A stretch of 64,000 bases of DNA from Isoetes taiwanensis. Lineage: Eukaryota > Streptophyta > Lycopodiopsida > Isoetales > Isoetaceae. The notes under the pieces were generated by a model. The model made no database searches and was not told the origin of the DNA. It saw nothing but the letters and a program-made list of their open reading frames with translations. The DNA lies in the NCBI GenBank assembly GCA_021234155.1, contig JAJEKV010000012.1, positions 9,204,448 to 9,268,447 on the forward strand, in the 5' to 3' direction. Of this stretch, positions 1 to 11,506 are shown piece after piece. Within the stretch, counting starts at the first letter, position 1; every line of letters begins with the position of its first letter. The position numbers were made by a program, and so were the translations under genes.

Positions 1-1256
1 CTAGGAACATATAAAGCATCAGAAATGGAAAGGGAATGTCTCCCTGTGAGTGGCAAGCAAAAAATACCTCGTGCTGCAATTGGAACTTCTGTACTGGATC
101 CCAATTGTACACCTCCCTTACTAGCCACAGAATTTTGAAGAAGGTTTTCTTGCTTAACCATGATGGAGGTACATCCAGAGTCGACCGTGAAGGTCGATAA
201 TTCAGCTATTGCATGATGTGCCTCATCATTTGATGACCAATCTTCCAAGATAAAGGTTTCCTCCTGAAGGAAAGAACGTCTGATTTGCACAAAATGGCTT
301 TCACCAAGAAATTGTCACCGCATCAATGTCCTCAAGTATGCACGCCTCTTCAAGCATACAATTCTCTTCTTGGATCGTCTTTGCTTCAACATTTTGGACT
401 GTTTCTTACGCGCTTTGAAGCGGTATTGGAGGATCGTGATGGCTTACTAGGACACCGATATGCATGGTGGCCAAATCCTTTGCGCAACCGGCATTGATCC
501 CGCTTTGAGCAAAGTGCCATCCCTTGCATATTGAGGCTGTGGATCTCCTTGTGCTTTGCCTTGAGCATTAGCTCCTTCCCTTTGTGGATGGGAACGTCCC
601 TTATTCTGAGCCATGCAGACTTGCTCTGAACGACTACTTTTGTCACCTCGTTCCTATGCATAAGAGATATTTCAGTAGGTCATCCACCACATCTTCCCAA
701 GATGTTCCTTTTCGATTTGTCAGCATCATTTCAACTGTGTATCCCCATGACTTTGGCAGAGATTTGTATAAGCAAAGCTTCTTCTGAATTTCTGAAAGGG
801 CATTTCCCTCACCTGCATCAGCCAATAGATCAAAGTACTCCTGTAATTTCAGAATGTGTCCCCTTAGATCCTGCCCGTCTTGAAAACTCAGTGCTTCAAG
901 TTCTGTATGAAGTTGCATAATCTCCATTTCACTCTTCTGGCCATAAAATCCCACAAATGTTTACTACTTTTCTCCAATTCTCCTCGGACCATCTGTAACT
1001 GGCCCTTTGAAAGGCACATGGCAATGCATGCCAAGGCCTTATTGTCCTTTTGTTTCCACAAAAGGAGTTCCTTCTGAAGAGCAACATCTCCAGCTTTATC
1101 CTTTGGAAGGTCTGGTGGCTGTTCCGTTGCCATCCACAACTTCCCACAACATCTCAGCCTTAAGATAAAGGCTAATCCTCCTCCTCCATGCTTCGAAACC
1201 CTTCCCATCAAAAAGTTGGGGTTTCAAGTTCATGAGCATGGAGTTTGAGTTTGCCA
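1..1256 (-). pseudogene. copia gag-protease, degenerate
   Basis: The ATG at 1256 opens a typical copia gag N-terminus (LFDGKGFEAWR, about residues 15-25). After frame breaks, the UBN2-type gag core continues at 954-643 (SEMEIMQLHTELEAL, SWEDVVDDLL). A zinc-knuckle remnant lies near 470-400, with GFGHHAYRCP still readable. At about 210-160 the aspartic protease core TVDSGCTSIMV is visible, with its catalytic DSG intact. Frameshifts and stops interrupt the protein around 1150-950, so it is treated as a pseudogene. Capsid and protease would package and mature the element's particle. Confidence 0.8.
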
Positions 1257-1325
1257 TGGACACAAAGAGCTCACAGTCTCAGGATCTTCCCCAAAATGAG
1301 AATTTCTTCTCTTAGATTGAGCAAA

Positions 1326-1337
1326 GCTCTGATACCA
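1326..1337 (-). promoter_or_regulatory. primer binding site, initiator Met tRNA type
   Basis: The minus strand reads TGGTATCAGAGC, the standard plant LTR-retrotransposon primer binding site complementary to the 3' end of initiator methionine tRNA. It directly follows the LTR end, which fixes element orientation and the LTR inner edge. Confidence 0.9.
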
Positions 1338-1518
1338 TGTGAAGAATCAAGAACTACAAGAAATGCAGACGAAACTCTAGATTGTCTGTAATAACAAAAG
1401 GAATACAACAGAATAAATATAGTGGCAGGAACCCAACCGCTTGAGATCAGTCGGGGAAACCAACTGCTTGACTCTCCTAGGACATGTGTCAGTCTCACAC
1501 AGCTTGAATATTTTAACA
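1338..1518 (-). repeat. copia 5' LTR
   Basis: On the minus strand it starts TGTTAAAATATTC and ends CTTCACA directly against the primer binding site. A length of 181 bp is typical of small plant copia LTRs. The right boundary is set by the TG/CA ends and by the start of coding-like sequence at 1519; the partner LTR is not available to confirm it. Confidence 0.8.
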
Positions 1519-1775
1519 CCAGCTCCTGGCTATGGCCAGCCCCCTAATCCTTGGGGCCAGATCACCCCTGCTGCATACGGTGCATACGGTGCTTCCCTCC
1601 CTCCTAACACCGATCCGGAGGTCGTGAGGATGTTCAGACCGCCGATAAAGATAACAGTGGTTCTGTCGATGAATTGGAGCTACAGAAATTGCTCACTAGA
1701 GGAGCTCAAGCTTATAGCATTCGCACAGTCCGCCTCATGTTGCATCTCTTCAGCCCTCACAATCCACAAAGAATA
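1519..1775 (+). pseudogene. penta-EF-hand calcium-binding protein, exon fragment (CML49/50-like)
   Basis: The translation begins with a Pro/Gly/Tyr-rich stretch (PAPGYGQPPNPWGQ) and then PPNTDPEVVRMF. After a shift of one base near 1638 it continues as an EF-hand loop, DKDNSGSVDELELQ, and SIRTVRLMLHLFSPHN. This is the order in plant penta-EF-hand (ALG-2/calpain-type) proteins of the CML49/50 group: Gly/Pro-rich tail, EF1, then the linker to EF2. The exon ends in a G/GTTTGT donor where the homologues have an intron. No downstream EF2-EF5 exons were found up to 3.3 kb, and the 5' part is cut off at 1519 by the copia LTR. With the frameshift this is most likely a disrupted gene, although the missing 5' part could lie left of the window. 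Confidence 0.72.
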
Positions 1776-3325
1776 GGTTTGTTTTTCTTATACTCTGAGG
1801 AGGCGATGCCGACGATGCCAAAGATTGCAGGATGAGGAGGCGATGCCAAAATTGCCAAACGTGTCAGCATCTAAAATTATAAGACTTTTTTCTCCTCTTC
1901 GATTTTTTCCCCCGGACAGCCACGACGACGTGGCAGCAAATTAGTAACGAAATAAAAAGAATATTCTCAAAGAATCTTGCCTATAGCAATTATATAGTTT
2001 AGATATAACGTGTGTGTTGATTAGCTGTATGGAAATGTATGAGAAGGTGTTTGTCACAACTTGGGACGAGCATGTATTAGATGTGAGTTAATATTTAGAT
2101 TAAATTGGTCTTTATGTTCTTGACACTTGCGTAATGATAGCAACCTTTTGCATCCTTTTTGATTGGGTACGGTCTCGCAGTTTTATGCATATTGTGGGCT
2201 CATACAACTTAGAGATGTCCCCTAAAGTATATGTGCATATACATGTTACGTCTAATCAAGGGTGCTAGTATGCGCTTTCTTCCTTATGTATTAGACAAAG
2301 GTCATTAGTTTAGAAGAGTGTCTTGAGGATTTGATAATAGACTTGTTGACGACTTTCATGTTACAAACAACTAGAAACATGTGCTTGGTATATGTTATAA
2401 ACAACTAGGAACATGTGCTTGGCTATGCCAGGCATTAGTCGTTGATTTGGTTGTGGATGCAATGGATTTTAAAAGTGGAATAGAATAGAATTGTAATGCA
2501 TTATGATGCCCGACATTAGTCGTTGGTTTGGAATGGTTGATGCAATGGATTTTGTAGGTGGAATAAAATAGAATTATGTCTCTAGGTGGAATTCAGTGCT
2601 AAGGTGTGAAGTATTTTGATTGAGTATAGTTGACGTGAGCTGAGCATAACCGTACCAGAACATGAAAACAAGATCACGAGACAGAAGAAAAAGAAGGGAA
2701 TGTTGCTTCACAGATCCCTTGCCTGTGTTGTTGGTGTTCTTTACGTATCTGTAATATTCCACTGCACAAAATTCGGCCGAGAGGCGAAGTTTTTTCTTTT
2801 ATTTTATTATACATTTGCCTTCAACAAACAAAAATCCTATAATTTGTATATTATATTATCTACAACGTTGCATTTAGATGTCAAAGTATTAAATAGATAT
2901 TGTTTTGTATAGTTGAAGCGAATAGTTAACACCCACCAAAGGCATTTTTGTAAAAATAACTATCTTATTATGGTTGCAGCACACCAAGCAGAAGCTGTCT
3001 CAAGTAAGCTAATCTTGTTTGAAAACTTGCTTGTATTTGAAGTTTAGGCGACGTTCCCATGCTGGCTCCTGTCTTCAAATTATTGCAAAAGTTATTGAAA
3101 AAGTTGACTTTGAGTTTTCAAAAAATGGTCGAGGATTTCTGAAAGATGCGGTGACACCATTGAATGTCGAAGTCCAGTTACGGGCATGGGAACGTGGCCT
3201 TACATAGGTAATAACTTTCCCTTTCAAAGTAGTAAAGGGTCATCTTTTATCTTTTACCTTTTATACCTTTGGGGTTGCAAATATAAAGCATAGAGATCTT
3301 GGGAAACTAGGGACGTTCTAAGTGG
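1776..3325. other. intergenic, no gene recognised
   Basis: AT-rich. A 14-bp unit GAGGAGGCGATGCC occurs twice (near 1797 and 1834). A short open frame at 3019-3207 encodes 62 residues with no recognised domain. The remaining penta-EF-hand exons were looked for here and not found. Confidence 0.5.
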
Positions 3326-3350
3326 CCAATCGAGAAAAAGGGTTCACGTG
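3326..3350 (+). promoter_or_regulatory. CCAAT plus G-box (CACGTG) upstream of SEC61 beta
   Basis: CCAAT at 3326-3330 and CACGTGG at 3345-3351 lie 60-90 bases before the SEC61 beta start codon. CCAAT paired with an ACGT-core box is the logic of ER-stress response elements, and SEC61 subunits are known unfolded-protein-response targets. Here the spacing (14 nt) and box orientation differ from the canonical CCAAT-N9-CCACG, so this is a suggestion only. It could also lie in the 5' UTR. Confidence 0.4.
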
Positions 3351-3412
3351 GCGGCAAACCATAAGCCGAGAAACGAACGTGTTTTCGCGCAAAAGCCCAG
3401 ACAAGCGCAGCT

Positions 3413-3676
3413 ATGGTGAAGGGAGGATCGCAGAGCCAAGCAGCTTCCATGCTTCCCAGAGGTTCCGGCCCTTCTCGCGCATCCGGCCTCTTGCGCCGCC
3501 GTGTTTCTTCCGGTGGCGGTTCTACTGGCAGCATTCTCCGTTTTTACACCGATGATTTCCCTGGTTTGAAGATCAGCCCTCCTGTCGTTTTGGTTATGAG
3601 CTTGTGCCTCATTGGGTTCGTCACTGCTCTGCATGCTGTCGGCAACTTATATCGTTACAGAACTGCCAGCTCTTAA
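3413..3676 (+). CDS. SEC61B: protein transport protein SEC61 subunit beta
   Basis: An uninterrupted 87-residue protein. It has a Ser/Gly/Arg-rich cytosolic N-terminus (residues 1-42), the conserved family core [15 protein letters not shown] (about 42-56), and one C-terminal membrane span of about 20 hydrophobic residues (57-77) with a short lumenal tail. This tail-anchored layout and length (plant members about 80-90 aa) identify the beta subunit of the Sec61 translocon, which binds ribosomes and helps gate the ER protein channel. The ATG chosen is the first in frame and gives the usual MV start. The gene is intronless and stands alone, with CCAAT and G-box motifs just upstream. Nothing suggests damage. 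Confidence 0.95.
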   Translation: MVKGGSQSQAASMLPRGSGPSRASGLLRRRVSSGGGSTGSILRFYTDDFPGLKISPPVVLVMSLCLIGFVTALHAVGNLYRYRTASS

Positions 3677-5150
3677 AGCTCTTTTAGGTCAGGTCTTGGC
3701 CCTTTTTGGTGAATCGATTCATTTTTGGGCTTTTTAGTGTAGATCTGGCCCAGAATTGGTTGGTTTTTACGGGCTTTGTTTGAAAGGGATATTTGTTGAA
3801 ATGGTTTCTGGGGAAATCCCTTTTGATGCTCTATGTATATGGTTTTGCAAGAAATCAGTCTTTTAGAATTATTTTGTATGTTATTGTTTATTGGCATGCT
3901 ATGTACTCTTTGTATAGTTTTCTTTCCATACAAAGCTGGGTACTCTGGGCAGTTCTGTGTTCACAATGATTACTACTGCAGTGCAGTTTGAAAGATTTCA
4001 GGAAAGCTGTTGGGGAAGATATTTGAGGCTAGATTTTTTACACTTTCTGACTATACATTGACTATACATGCATACTACGTTAATGCAAAGGGCAGGGGGG
4101 AAATTTCACTGGGTTTCAGACCCAGTTTATTTTTTATAATTTCCTGTGAAACCCAGTTTATCTTTTATAATTTCCTGTGTGTTTGTAATGTTCTATTAAA
4201 TGTGCAGTGAAATGTCTAGCAAAATGTGAAGTCAAACATTAAGTCACAACAGATTAACAGATTAACAAGACATCAAAATAACAGATTAACAAGACATCAA
4301 AAGCTGTTCACTGTTTACATCAGAAGTTTCCAAAAAGTTTAACATCAAGGCAATTCACTATTTACATCAGAAATCAATCCAACACTGAAAATTAAAAATT
4401 AAAAGTTAATGTGGGAACAATTCATGTATCACTCAAGTTAATGTGAGAACAATTCATGCATCACTCATTCCAGCACATGTGTTTGCAGCATCCTTCAAGT
4501 CCTTCAATTTCATAAGATTAACACCAAGAAAGATGATATTTATCACAAATGAGCTAGCAAGAACATGCATGTTCAGCCTACGAAATGCAAAGACACACAA
4601 AAAGTGTTTGAAAACAAACTGCCAGACCTGAAACCAACAAGAAAAGGGATTAGTCCCTAAAATTATCGATTATATTAAAAAAGCCTAGACCACAAGTGAA
4701 TCATTACCTAAAATCCAAGAAAGAAAGCCTGCAAACAAGAAAAAAAACTTAGAAGGAGAAAAAACTTAAAACAGAACTTAGATATGCAAGAACATAAAGA
4801 GATAGTGCAAGAAGGATATAGAGAAGAAGATTACTCCAAAATCGGCAATAGATTACTTCAAAATCTAGCAGATTACACCAAAATCATTGAGAAAGATTGC
4901 TCCAGAATTGTTACTCCAAGATACTGCTAAAAGATCTTTGCAACAGCGGCAAGCCAGTGCAGCTACAAAATCGATGCAGCAGCAGCACAGTCACTTATCA
5001 AGCTGCAGGGACGAAGTTCGGGGCTGCCATATTCTTTTGTAGACTGCATTCTTCTGTAGAAAGAAAGAAACGTAAAAGAATGGCGCCATGTCAGTACTAC
5101 ATTAGCCAAACCCCCACCCCTCCCCAAAACACACGCAGGGAAATGTTCCC
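3677..5150. other. SEC61 beta 3' flank and intergenic
   Basis: AT-rich, no gene recognised. It contains two small tandem duplications: an AAACCCAGTTTAT unit at about 4118-4180, and AGATTAACAAGACATCAAA repeated near 4252-4302. A block at about 4030-4070 (GATTTTTTACACTTTCTGA) recurs in diverged form at about 5310-5345, suggesting a dispersed repeat. Confidence 0.5.
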
Positions 5151-5204
5151 CTAGGGAACATTACGCGAGGTTCAGGGCCCCTTACCCTGCGTAATGTTCC
5201 CTAG
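5151..5204. repeat. perfect 16-bp inverted repeat (stem-loop)
   Basis: CTAGGGAACATTACGC at 5151-5166 is exactly complementary to GCGTAATGTTCCCTAG at 5189-5204, with a 22-base GC-rich loop. A third partial copy (GGGAAATGTTCCC) lies immediately upstream. It looks like a fold-back core of a small non-autonomous element, or a hairpin; no terminal duplication could be defined. Confidence 0.75.
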
Positions 5205-7489
5205 ACATCACCCTTCCTTGGTGATGGTGAACGAGAGAAAAAGGCTCAATGGCTTCTAAAATTTCCTTGGATTTTAAGGATGCCAGGAAACCTGGTGACG
5301 GCATTCAAAGTCAGATTTTTTACACTTCCTGATTGTACATGCCTACTTCTTTATGATTAGGGTGGACGGAGGAGGTTATCCTTGATATTATGTGTTGACA
5401 ATTTGAGGAGAATGTAATTGGAGCCAGATAACTTTTCAAAATAAAATTTCATATAGATAGATAGATAGATGGTATTTTCGTAGAGATAAGTATTGCTAGA
5501 AAGAAAGCTCGAATAAGACTTGCAGCTTGATTATGCTAATCTCCTTGTGCCAATATTTAGAATGTCAAAAGTTGGAGTTGTGATCATGGGTTGCAATTTA
5601 AATTTGAAATTAACTTTTCTTAAATGAAGATTGAATAAGTTCTACATTCATCCTTTAGAATAAAACAAGTAGCAAGAAAACTTGATATGCATTCTTGAAG
5701 AAGAGCTCTTACGGACTAAAGCAAGCACCTTATTTCTGATACACCAAGACTATTAATTACTTGATTTAAAAAAAACGAAAAGTAGAGCATATTAAACCTT
5801 TTACTACTACGTTCTCCCAATCCTAATTGATATACCCACAAAAATTCAAAAAAAAAAACCACTGTTGATTTCCAACCATTTGATGCAACAAAAAAAAAAT
5901 AAAATAAAAAAATTGGGCCTTACACATGGCAATATACACCCTATGTTCCAATCCGGCGAAGGGAGAGGAGAGAAGATCCGCTGCAAATGCAGCTCCTTCG
6001 GCATGGACCCGAGGAAAAGATTCGCTGCAAGTGCAGCTCTGCTGGAATGGATGAGATTTAAGCAGAATATGAGGCTTTGAAAAATATGAGACACAAAAAC
6101 AAAGAATTGACACGATCTTATGGAATGCTTATTCCCGCCTTCGTTCAACTCTATATTGCATGCCTTAGGAACGTCAGCCTCCTTACAAAATGCAACTTAT
6201 GCGTAATTTTGTAACCTATAATAGACCCACGTCCTCATATGCCATTATTCTCTACCTTTCGTGGATCATACCTCAATACAAGTAGCAATAGCTATGAAAT
6301 GTCGGGTCAACATTCTATACCCTCACCACCATTGTCGAAACATATACTTCTAAATTGATCTCCCTTTCATAAGCTATATCCAGTCTCCTTCTACGTTGAA
6401 TGGCAATATATATGCCGCATGATAAATCAATCCTCGTAATTATTAAGTCCAGTGATTCAATGGGATAACAAACATCGTCATACCAATTCTCTCGACTATC
6501 GATCCAAATTAAGGATACCTTACCACTCCTTATTCCCAACGTTCAACACTTCTACTTCAAGCAAAAGTCCAGGACCTGCTCAACCATCATTATATAACAG
6601 GCTCAAGAAGCACCATGCATGCTTTCAATACTTCCGCCATCGACACAGTAGTCACAACTGCCCTTCTGTTATACAGGAAGATCTCATGGCCATAGCACCT
6701 AGTGGACAGCAGCCCAGGTGGCATTAACTTAACGGTGCGCTATAGAATGTCTCTGTCAAATGTATCTATGCGATGTCAATATAAGAATATTTGTATGTCG
6801 GATAAATGTATACAGATAACTAATGAATTAATATGTGTGTTCATGTGAATGTAAAGTATAGTTAAGATAGATAGTGTGGGTCTGGAAAGAGGCGAGATAG
6901 TCAAAAGAAGAAAAGTATTTCAAAATATGGTGGAAAGAAAATGTTAATATAATAAAGTGTAGAGTGCATGCAGTGGCATATAATTATCCATGTGTTACAC
7001 AAAGTATTGAAGGAATAACGAGACTTAGATTATGATTATAAAAAGGTTATGAATAATAAATGACGAAGAATGTGTGTGTGTAATTAATGTTAAAGTATAT
7101 ATGTAAAAAAATATGAGATATAGTACAATATATAATTGTATTAAAGGACAAGTATAAATGTGATGGGCATGTAAAACACTGGAGATAGCAATATATGAGT
7201 TGTTAAAACTGTAATGAAATAAGAAAACAAATTTTTGATACAAAATTAGATTAGGGCAGACTGTAATAAATAAATTGTAAAGTGAAGAAATAAAAGTTCT
7301 CTATGTCTATGCCCGTGTATAATATATAATCACCTATATGTGTATGAATAAAGAATGATTTCTAAATTAGATATACCGTGATATAATGTCACTACAATGT
7401 ATATCTATAAAAGTATAACATGAATGAATAGTCTAGTAATGAGAGTTATAGATCGATCAGTATAGTGAAATAAAAAACTCAGTAGTCAT
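5205..7489. other. AT-rich intergenic, with a short ATAG microsatellite
   Basis: No gene recognised. An (ATAG)n microsatellite lies at 5453-5470. Open frames here (for example 5865-6148 on both strands and 6452-6727) carry no family signature and look like chance frames. Confidence 0.45.
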
Positions 7490-9706
7490 GGATTCCAGAA
7501 GAGTTCCAACCATTGTGGAACTCATCATTCTGAATGTAACAGCGGGACTTCCACAAACCGTCAGGCATTTGACCTCTAATGCTCATGGTTGAACAACACA
7601 TGTCCACCGACATGCAAGTTGTTGAGGCTTACCTCGGTTTCCTATTGCAATGTCATGCATGCTCCACTAACCACGCCATCAACTCCGGCTTTGACGGAAA
7701 GCCGATATCTCGTGAGTTTTAGATCCGACAGGGATCATGCAGGCCAACCTTCATGCAATGGGGATCGAGCTAGATGCATAATGGGGATGTTCATATAGGC
7801 ATGATAGGACGCCTTCATCTATGGCTATAATGGGAACATTACCATTTCTTACACCGAGACGGATGGCAAGCCTTAGATATGATAGGTTTCCCCTTCTTCA
7901 TTTTTATCTTCTTCAAAGGGGGTGGTCCCTTCAACCACAACATATAAATTATTTTGTAAATATTGATGTCTTATGATTCTGCACGCCAGACGCACTTACC
8001 TTGGCGCCTGCAGCTTCTTCTAAAGGCTACTACGGGCTCATGTTCTTGTTGTGATATGTATTTTCTAGTTGTCCTGTACGATCTATATATGTATCTAGAA
8101 TATCATCGAGTCCATTCAATCTTCCTTTAACTCTCCTTGTACTTATCCATCTAATGCCAATGTTAAGGACAACATAACTCATTATGTTCCCTTCCACATA
8201 ACGTTGCTCAAACTAATTACTGTTCAACTCTCGTACAATTATGAATTGCACATTACGCAATTACGCGTCGTTTCAAACTTGATCACTTTGAACATGACAA
8301 CTTTTGTGTGACTTATAATTTCGCGTTACCTCTTAAAGGTGGAGACTTGTCTCCGGCATTCCATGTGTTGGCCCCAAGCAAGACTAGTCTTGATGCTGAG
8401 AACAATATCATTTTCAAGGTGGGGAGAATGTGACTTTCCACGTATTTATACGCCTTTTAAAGTATAAATACATGACACATCACTATGAATAATTAATGGC
8501 ACATTAAATATTAATTATTCATAAGCTAAGGGTAGCTATGCTAATCATTAAGTATTAAGATGGAAACCTAACCCTAAATACTAATTCGAATTTAGGGCTT
8601 AACCTAATATTAAAAGGGGTTAAAATATTAAATCAGTTAATATTAACCAATCTAGAGTTGCCACCTGGCCCAAATCGATTGGGCAAGGCAGGCTTGCCAA
8701 TTTGGGACATTTAAATTGGGGTACCCCAATTCAATTTGGGGGTAGTTGGAGAAGGAGGAGGAGCTTATTCAACCAGTAGGGCATGGAGAACCTGAGAGAT
8801 GGGAGATCTAGCTCAGATCCGGTTAGTAGGCTTAGTTATCTTGAGATTCTAGCTAGGAACTAACCCTTGCTTGTTAGATGGATGATTAGTCTCTCTATTT
8901 TATGTTCTAGATGAGATTGTGATGGATGTATCAGATATGAATGCTCTCTTTCTGTTACTCCGGTGTTGTATGGGTAAAAGAGGGGTAGAGATCTAAAGGC
9001 CATCTAGGATTAGATATGCTCCTAGTTAGGGGAGTAAGTCGGATACGGATGCGGGGGCTGCTGAAGTGGCACGTGTCCTCTAACATACCCAGGGATCTAT
9101 TTTGCCCATGGAGGGGATGCCTCCCTGACTTGCCTCATCGGACCGAGGAGATCTAACTCGGAGTAGTCTCATAGGGTTATTCCATGGGATTGCGTCTTCG
9201 GAAGGTTACAATCACGCCATAGCATGTTCCAGCCTATCTGCAAAGTGTGCACAGGAGGGGCGGATGGAGTAGACTATCCTAGCCATTGTTCTATGCCATC
9301 TAACACCATGTTATACTTCTGTTTGCTGCTATTCGGAAGCCTTGACTGTAAGTCGATCCCCATGAGTCTAAGCCCGGGGTAGAGCCCTTATCTATGGTGC
9401 ATTTCCTTTGTTGTGTTGGTATTCTGTTGTTAGTTGTGTTGAGGATGATGGGCCACCTTTCGCGGTGATATATTATTTATTAATATTGTTGCCAAGTGCT
9501 AACATGTATGTACGCTTCCGCTATATATGATTCCCATAGAAGGTGTGGGACGAATGACACCTCCGTGTCCTTTCACCCGGACACTTGGCCATCACAAGTG
9601 GTCCGAGTCAAACAGAGGGCCTTTCCGTGGTGATGGAGTCGCCATGAAAGGGGAATTTCCCGTATTTATACAATGGGAGCATTGTATGGATTCAGGGAGC
9701 GTCACA
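7490..9706 (+). mobile_element. gypsy-like retrotransposon relic with 3' LTR
   Basis: A degenerate internal segment (about 7490-8428) ends in the purine-rich AAGGTGGGGAGAA directly before an LTR of 1278 bp (8429-9706), so it runs left to right. The internal part shares the phrase CCGACAGGGATCATGCAG with the second relic at 19857, and the two LTRs are clearly related. No open frame survives. Confidence 0.72.
8429..9706 (+). repeat. gypsy-like LTR (copy 1)
   Basis: It starts TGTGACTTTCC right after a polypurine tract and ends GAGCGTCACA, so the ends form a short TGTGAC/GTCACA inverted repeat. It contains a perfect 13-bp inverted repeat (8485-8497 with 8510-8522) and an 18-bp palindrome around a GGTACC core (8714-8731). 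Its last 250 bp (GCTTCCGC..., GGGACGAATGACA) match copy 2 at 21095-21150. Confidence 0.72.
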
Positions 9707-10230
9707 CAAGCTGTCCAAATATAATCTTCTGAGCATGATTTACACCATTAGGCCCATTTTCCCCTCTACAATTTGAGCTTTTAATCATGTGCAGGATTAG
9801 GATTGTTGATTCAAAACTCGGGTCTTGAAGCCTTTCTACCTCTGATAAAAATGCATGCTTGGAGCAAATCCAAAAGCCCCACTCCAACAAATTCCACCAG
9901 AATCTGCCAGATCCAAAATCGCAGATCCACCACGAGTGTACCCTTTAGGCAGGCTCCTTATTCTATCCGCTGCAAATTCGGTCATTGCATTTCAACCTTT
10001 GGGAAAAAAAGTCCACCAAAAAAAAAGGGAACGAACAAATCGGCAATAATTAAAATCTGCACTTGGATCACCCTTCTTGGTATTTTAGCACTTGGGGGGT
10101 TGAACTACGGCCAACAAACATATATTAAAGAACTCTTTGGCTAAGCTCATATAGGATATTGCAAGTTGGGAGCTAGGATCGGAGCTTTCATTAGATATCA
10201 ATGGTGCAAATGTGTATGCCACTCTCTATT
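9707..10230. other. intergenic, unrecognised short frame
   Basis: A 64-residue frame at 9855-10049 (ADPPRVYPLGRLLILSAANS) reads like part of a real exon, weakly resembling the PPRxYPxGRxI phrase of class-3 lipases. It has no catalytic motif and I do not assign it. Confidence 0.3.
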
Positions 10231-10420
10231 GCCAATTAGTTGGAGAACTCATCTGCTTAATAGTTACACAGTCTGATATTGCTTTTCCACTACTGCCCAT
10301 TAGTTGGAGAACTGATCTGCTTAATAGTTATGCAATCTGATATTGCTTTTCCACTACTGCCAATTAGTTGGAGAACTGATCTGCTTAATAATTACGCAAT
10401 CTGATATTGCTTTTCCACTA
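10231..10420. repeat. tandem repeat, 64 bp x 3
   Basis: Three head-to-tail copies start at 10231, 10295 and 10359 with the unit GCCAATTAGTTGGAGAACT...TTTTCCACTACT. They differ at a handful of positions. No coding frame runs through them and no spacers are present. Confidence 0.9.
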
Positions 10421-11506
10421 CGTATAGTAAGTATATTTTGCGATATCCTAAACTGTCTCATTTTAAGACAACAAAGAGGGTACTTGCCTATCTACATAGT
10501 CAAAAACCTCTAGGAAACGTTATAAGCAAGTCATGATTGAATTACAAGAATTACCAGTGTACCTCTCATTTTCGAAAAAACAATCTATTGTCAGCCGGAG
10601 ACAACAAAGGCACAACTTAGAGCTTAAAGACATACAGATTTATATCTTGTTCACCTCTTGCAAGTTCAGGCATTTTCTAGCTAGCTAGAAATGCCAGGTA
10701 CCATCCACATACTAAGTTTTTGATACACAAGTTTGCTTTGTACTGAACAGGTACAAAATAACACCCTTGAATTCTTGTATTGCCCTACAAAATAGCAGTT
10801 GACTGATGGATTCACCAAGCCACTAGTTAGATCTAAATTATCTTGGCTTAATCCAAATGAACCTGCATGGGACGAGGTAAACAGTTCATTTAAGTTAAGA
10901 GTTCATTTGAGGAGTCGGTGTTAAAAGTAAAATGTACTCTCATCAGGCATGTATGTTATGATGAAGTGACATCTCATGTTTTCAAGAGCGATGATTATCC
11001 TTTTATATACATGTAACTTCAACATCGTAAACTGGCTAGTAACATTCTGCATGTGTGAAAACAAGAAAGCTTCAGAGAAAGAAGGAAAAGGAAAACAGAA
11101 AAGCAGGCTAACAAAACAATGCTGAAAACAACAGCAATGGAAGAAGACATACATCGAAATTATGCTCCAACCTCAAGCCATATCAAAAACTGCATCAAGA
11201 ATCATCAAAAGTTTCTCTGCATGGATAAAGAACACAAGTCCAGAGAAGAATGCAATAACACAAAGAATAAGAACATGCAAGGTACCATCTAGCTTTGACC
11301 TGTAAGGGAGAGGAAATGACAAAAAGAAAAAAGGAATGTTGCCTAAAGCAACATCGTCATATAGAAAGTGACACAGGCATAATGGACATATTTTTTTAAA
11401 TTCTATAAATCCAATATTTTCTTCAACTTTGTGCAGCTGTACAATAGAACAACAAAAGGCATACCTGGGACTGATTCACGCAACCCTTGTACCCATACTA
11501 AAGTCC
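10421..11506. other. downstream flank of XPD (includes its likely 3' UTR)
   Basis: No gene recognised. The part next to 11507 should contain the XPD 3' UTR, but no clear polyadenylation signal could be singled out. Confidence 0.4.

Larger units (their letters stand above)
1..1518 (-). mobile_element. Ty1/copia retrotransposon, 5' part (LTR, PBS, gag, start of protease)
   Basis: This is the 5' end of a copia element running right to left and leaving the window at base 1. It has a 181-bp LTR (1338-1518, TG...CA on both strands), an initiator-Met-tRNA-type primer binding site next to it, a gag start ATG at 1256, and gag and protease homology continuing to base 1. The gag reading frame is broken several times, so the copy is probably dead. 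The other LTR lies outside the window. Its outer edge at 1518 abuts the penta-EF-hand coding sequence that starts at 1519. Confidence 0.88.

Noticed and set aside
5846-6148. Hydrophobic ORFs on both strands
   Set aside because: Short, Phe/Leu-rich frames from AT-rich DNA with homopolymer runs; no conserved feature.
10231-10420. CRISPR-like array
   Set aside because: The units are contiguous 64-bp tandem copies without spacers, in a eukaryotic context with no cas-like genes.
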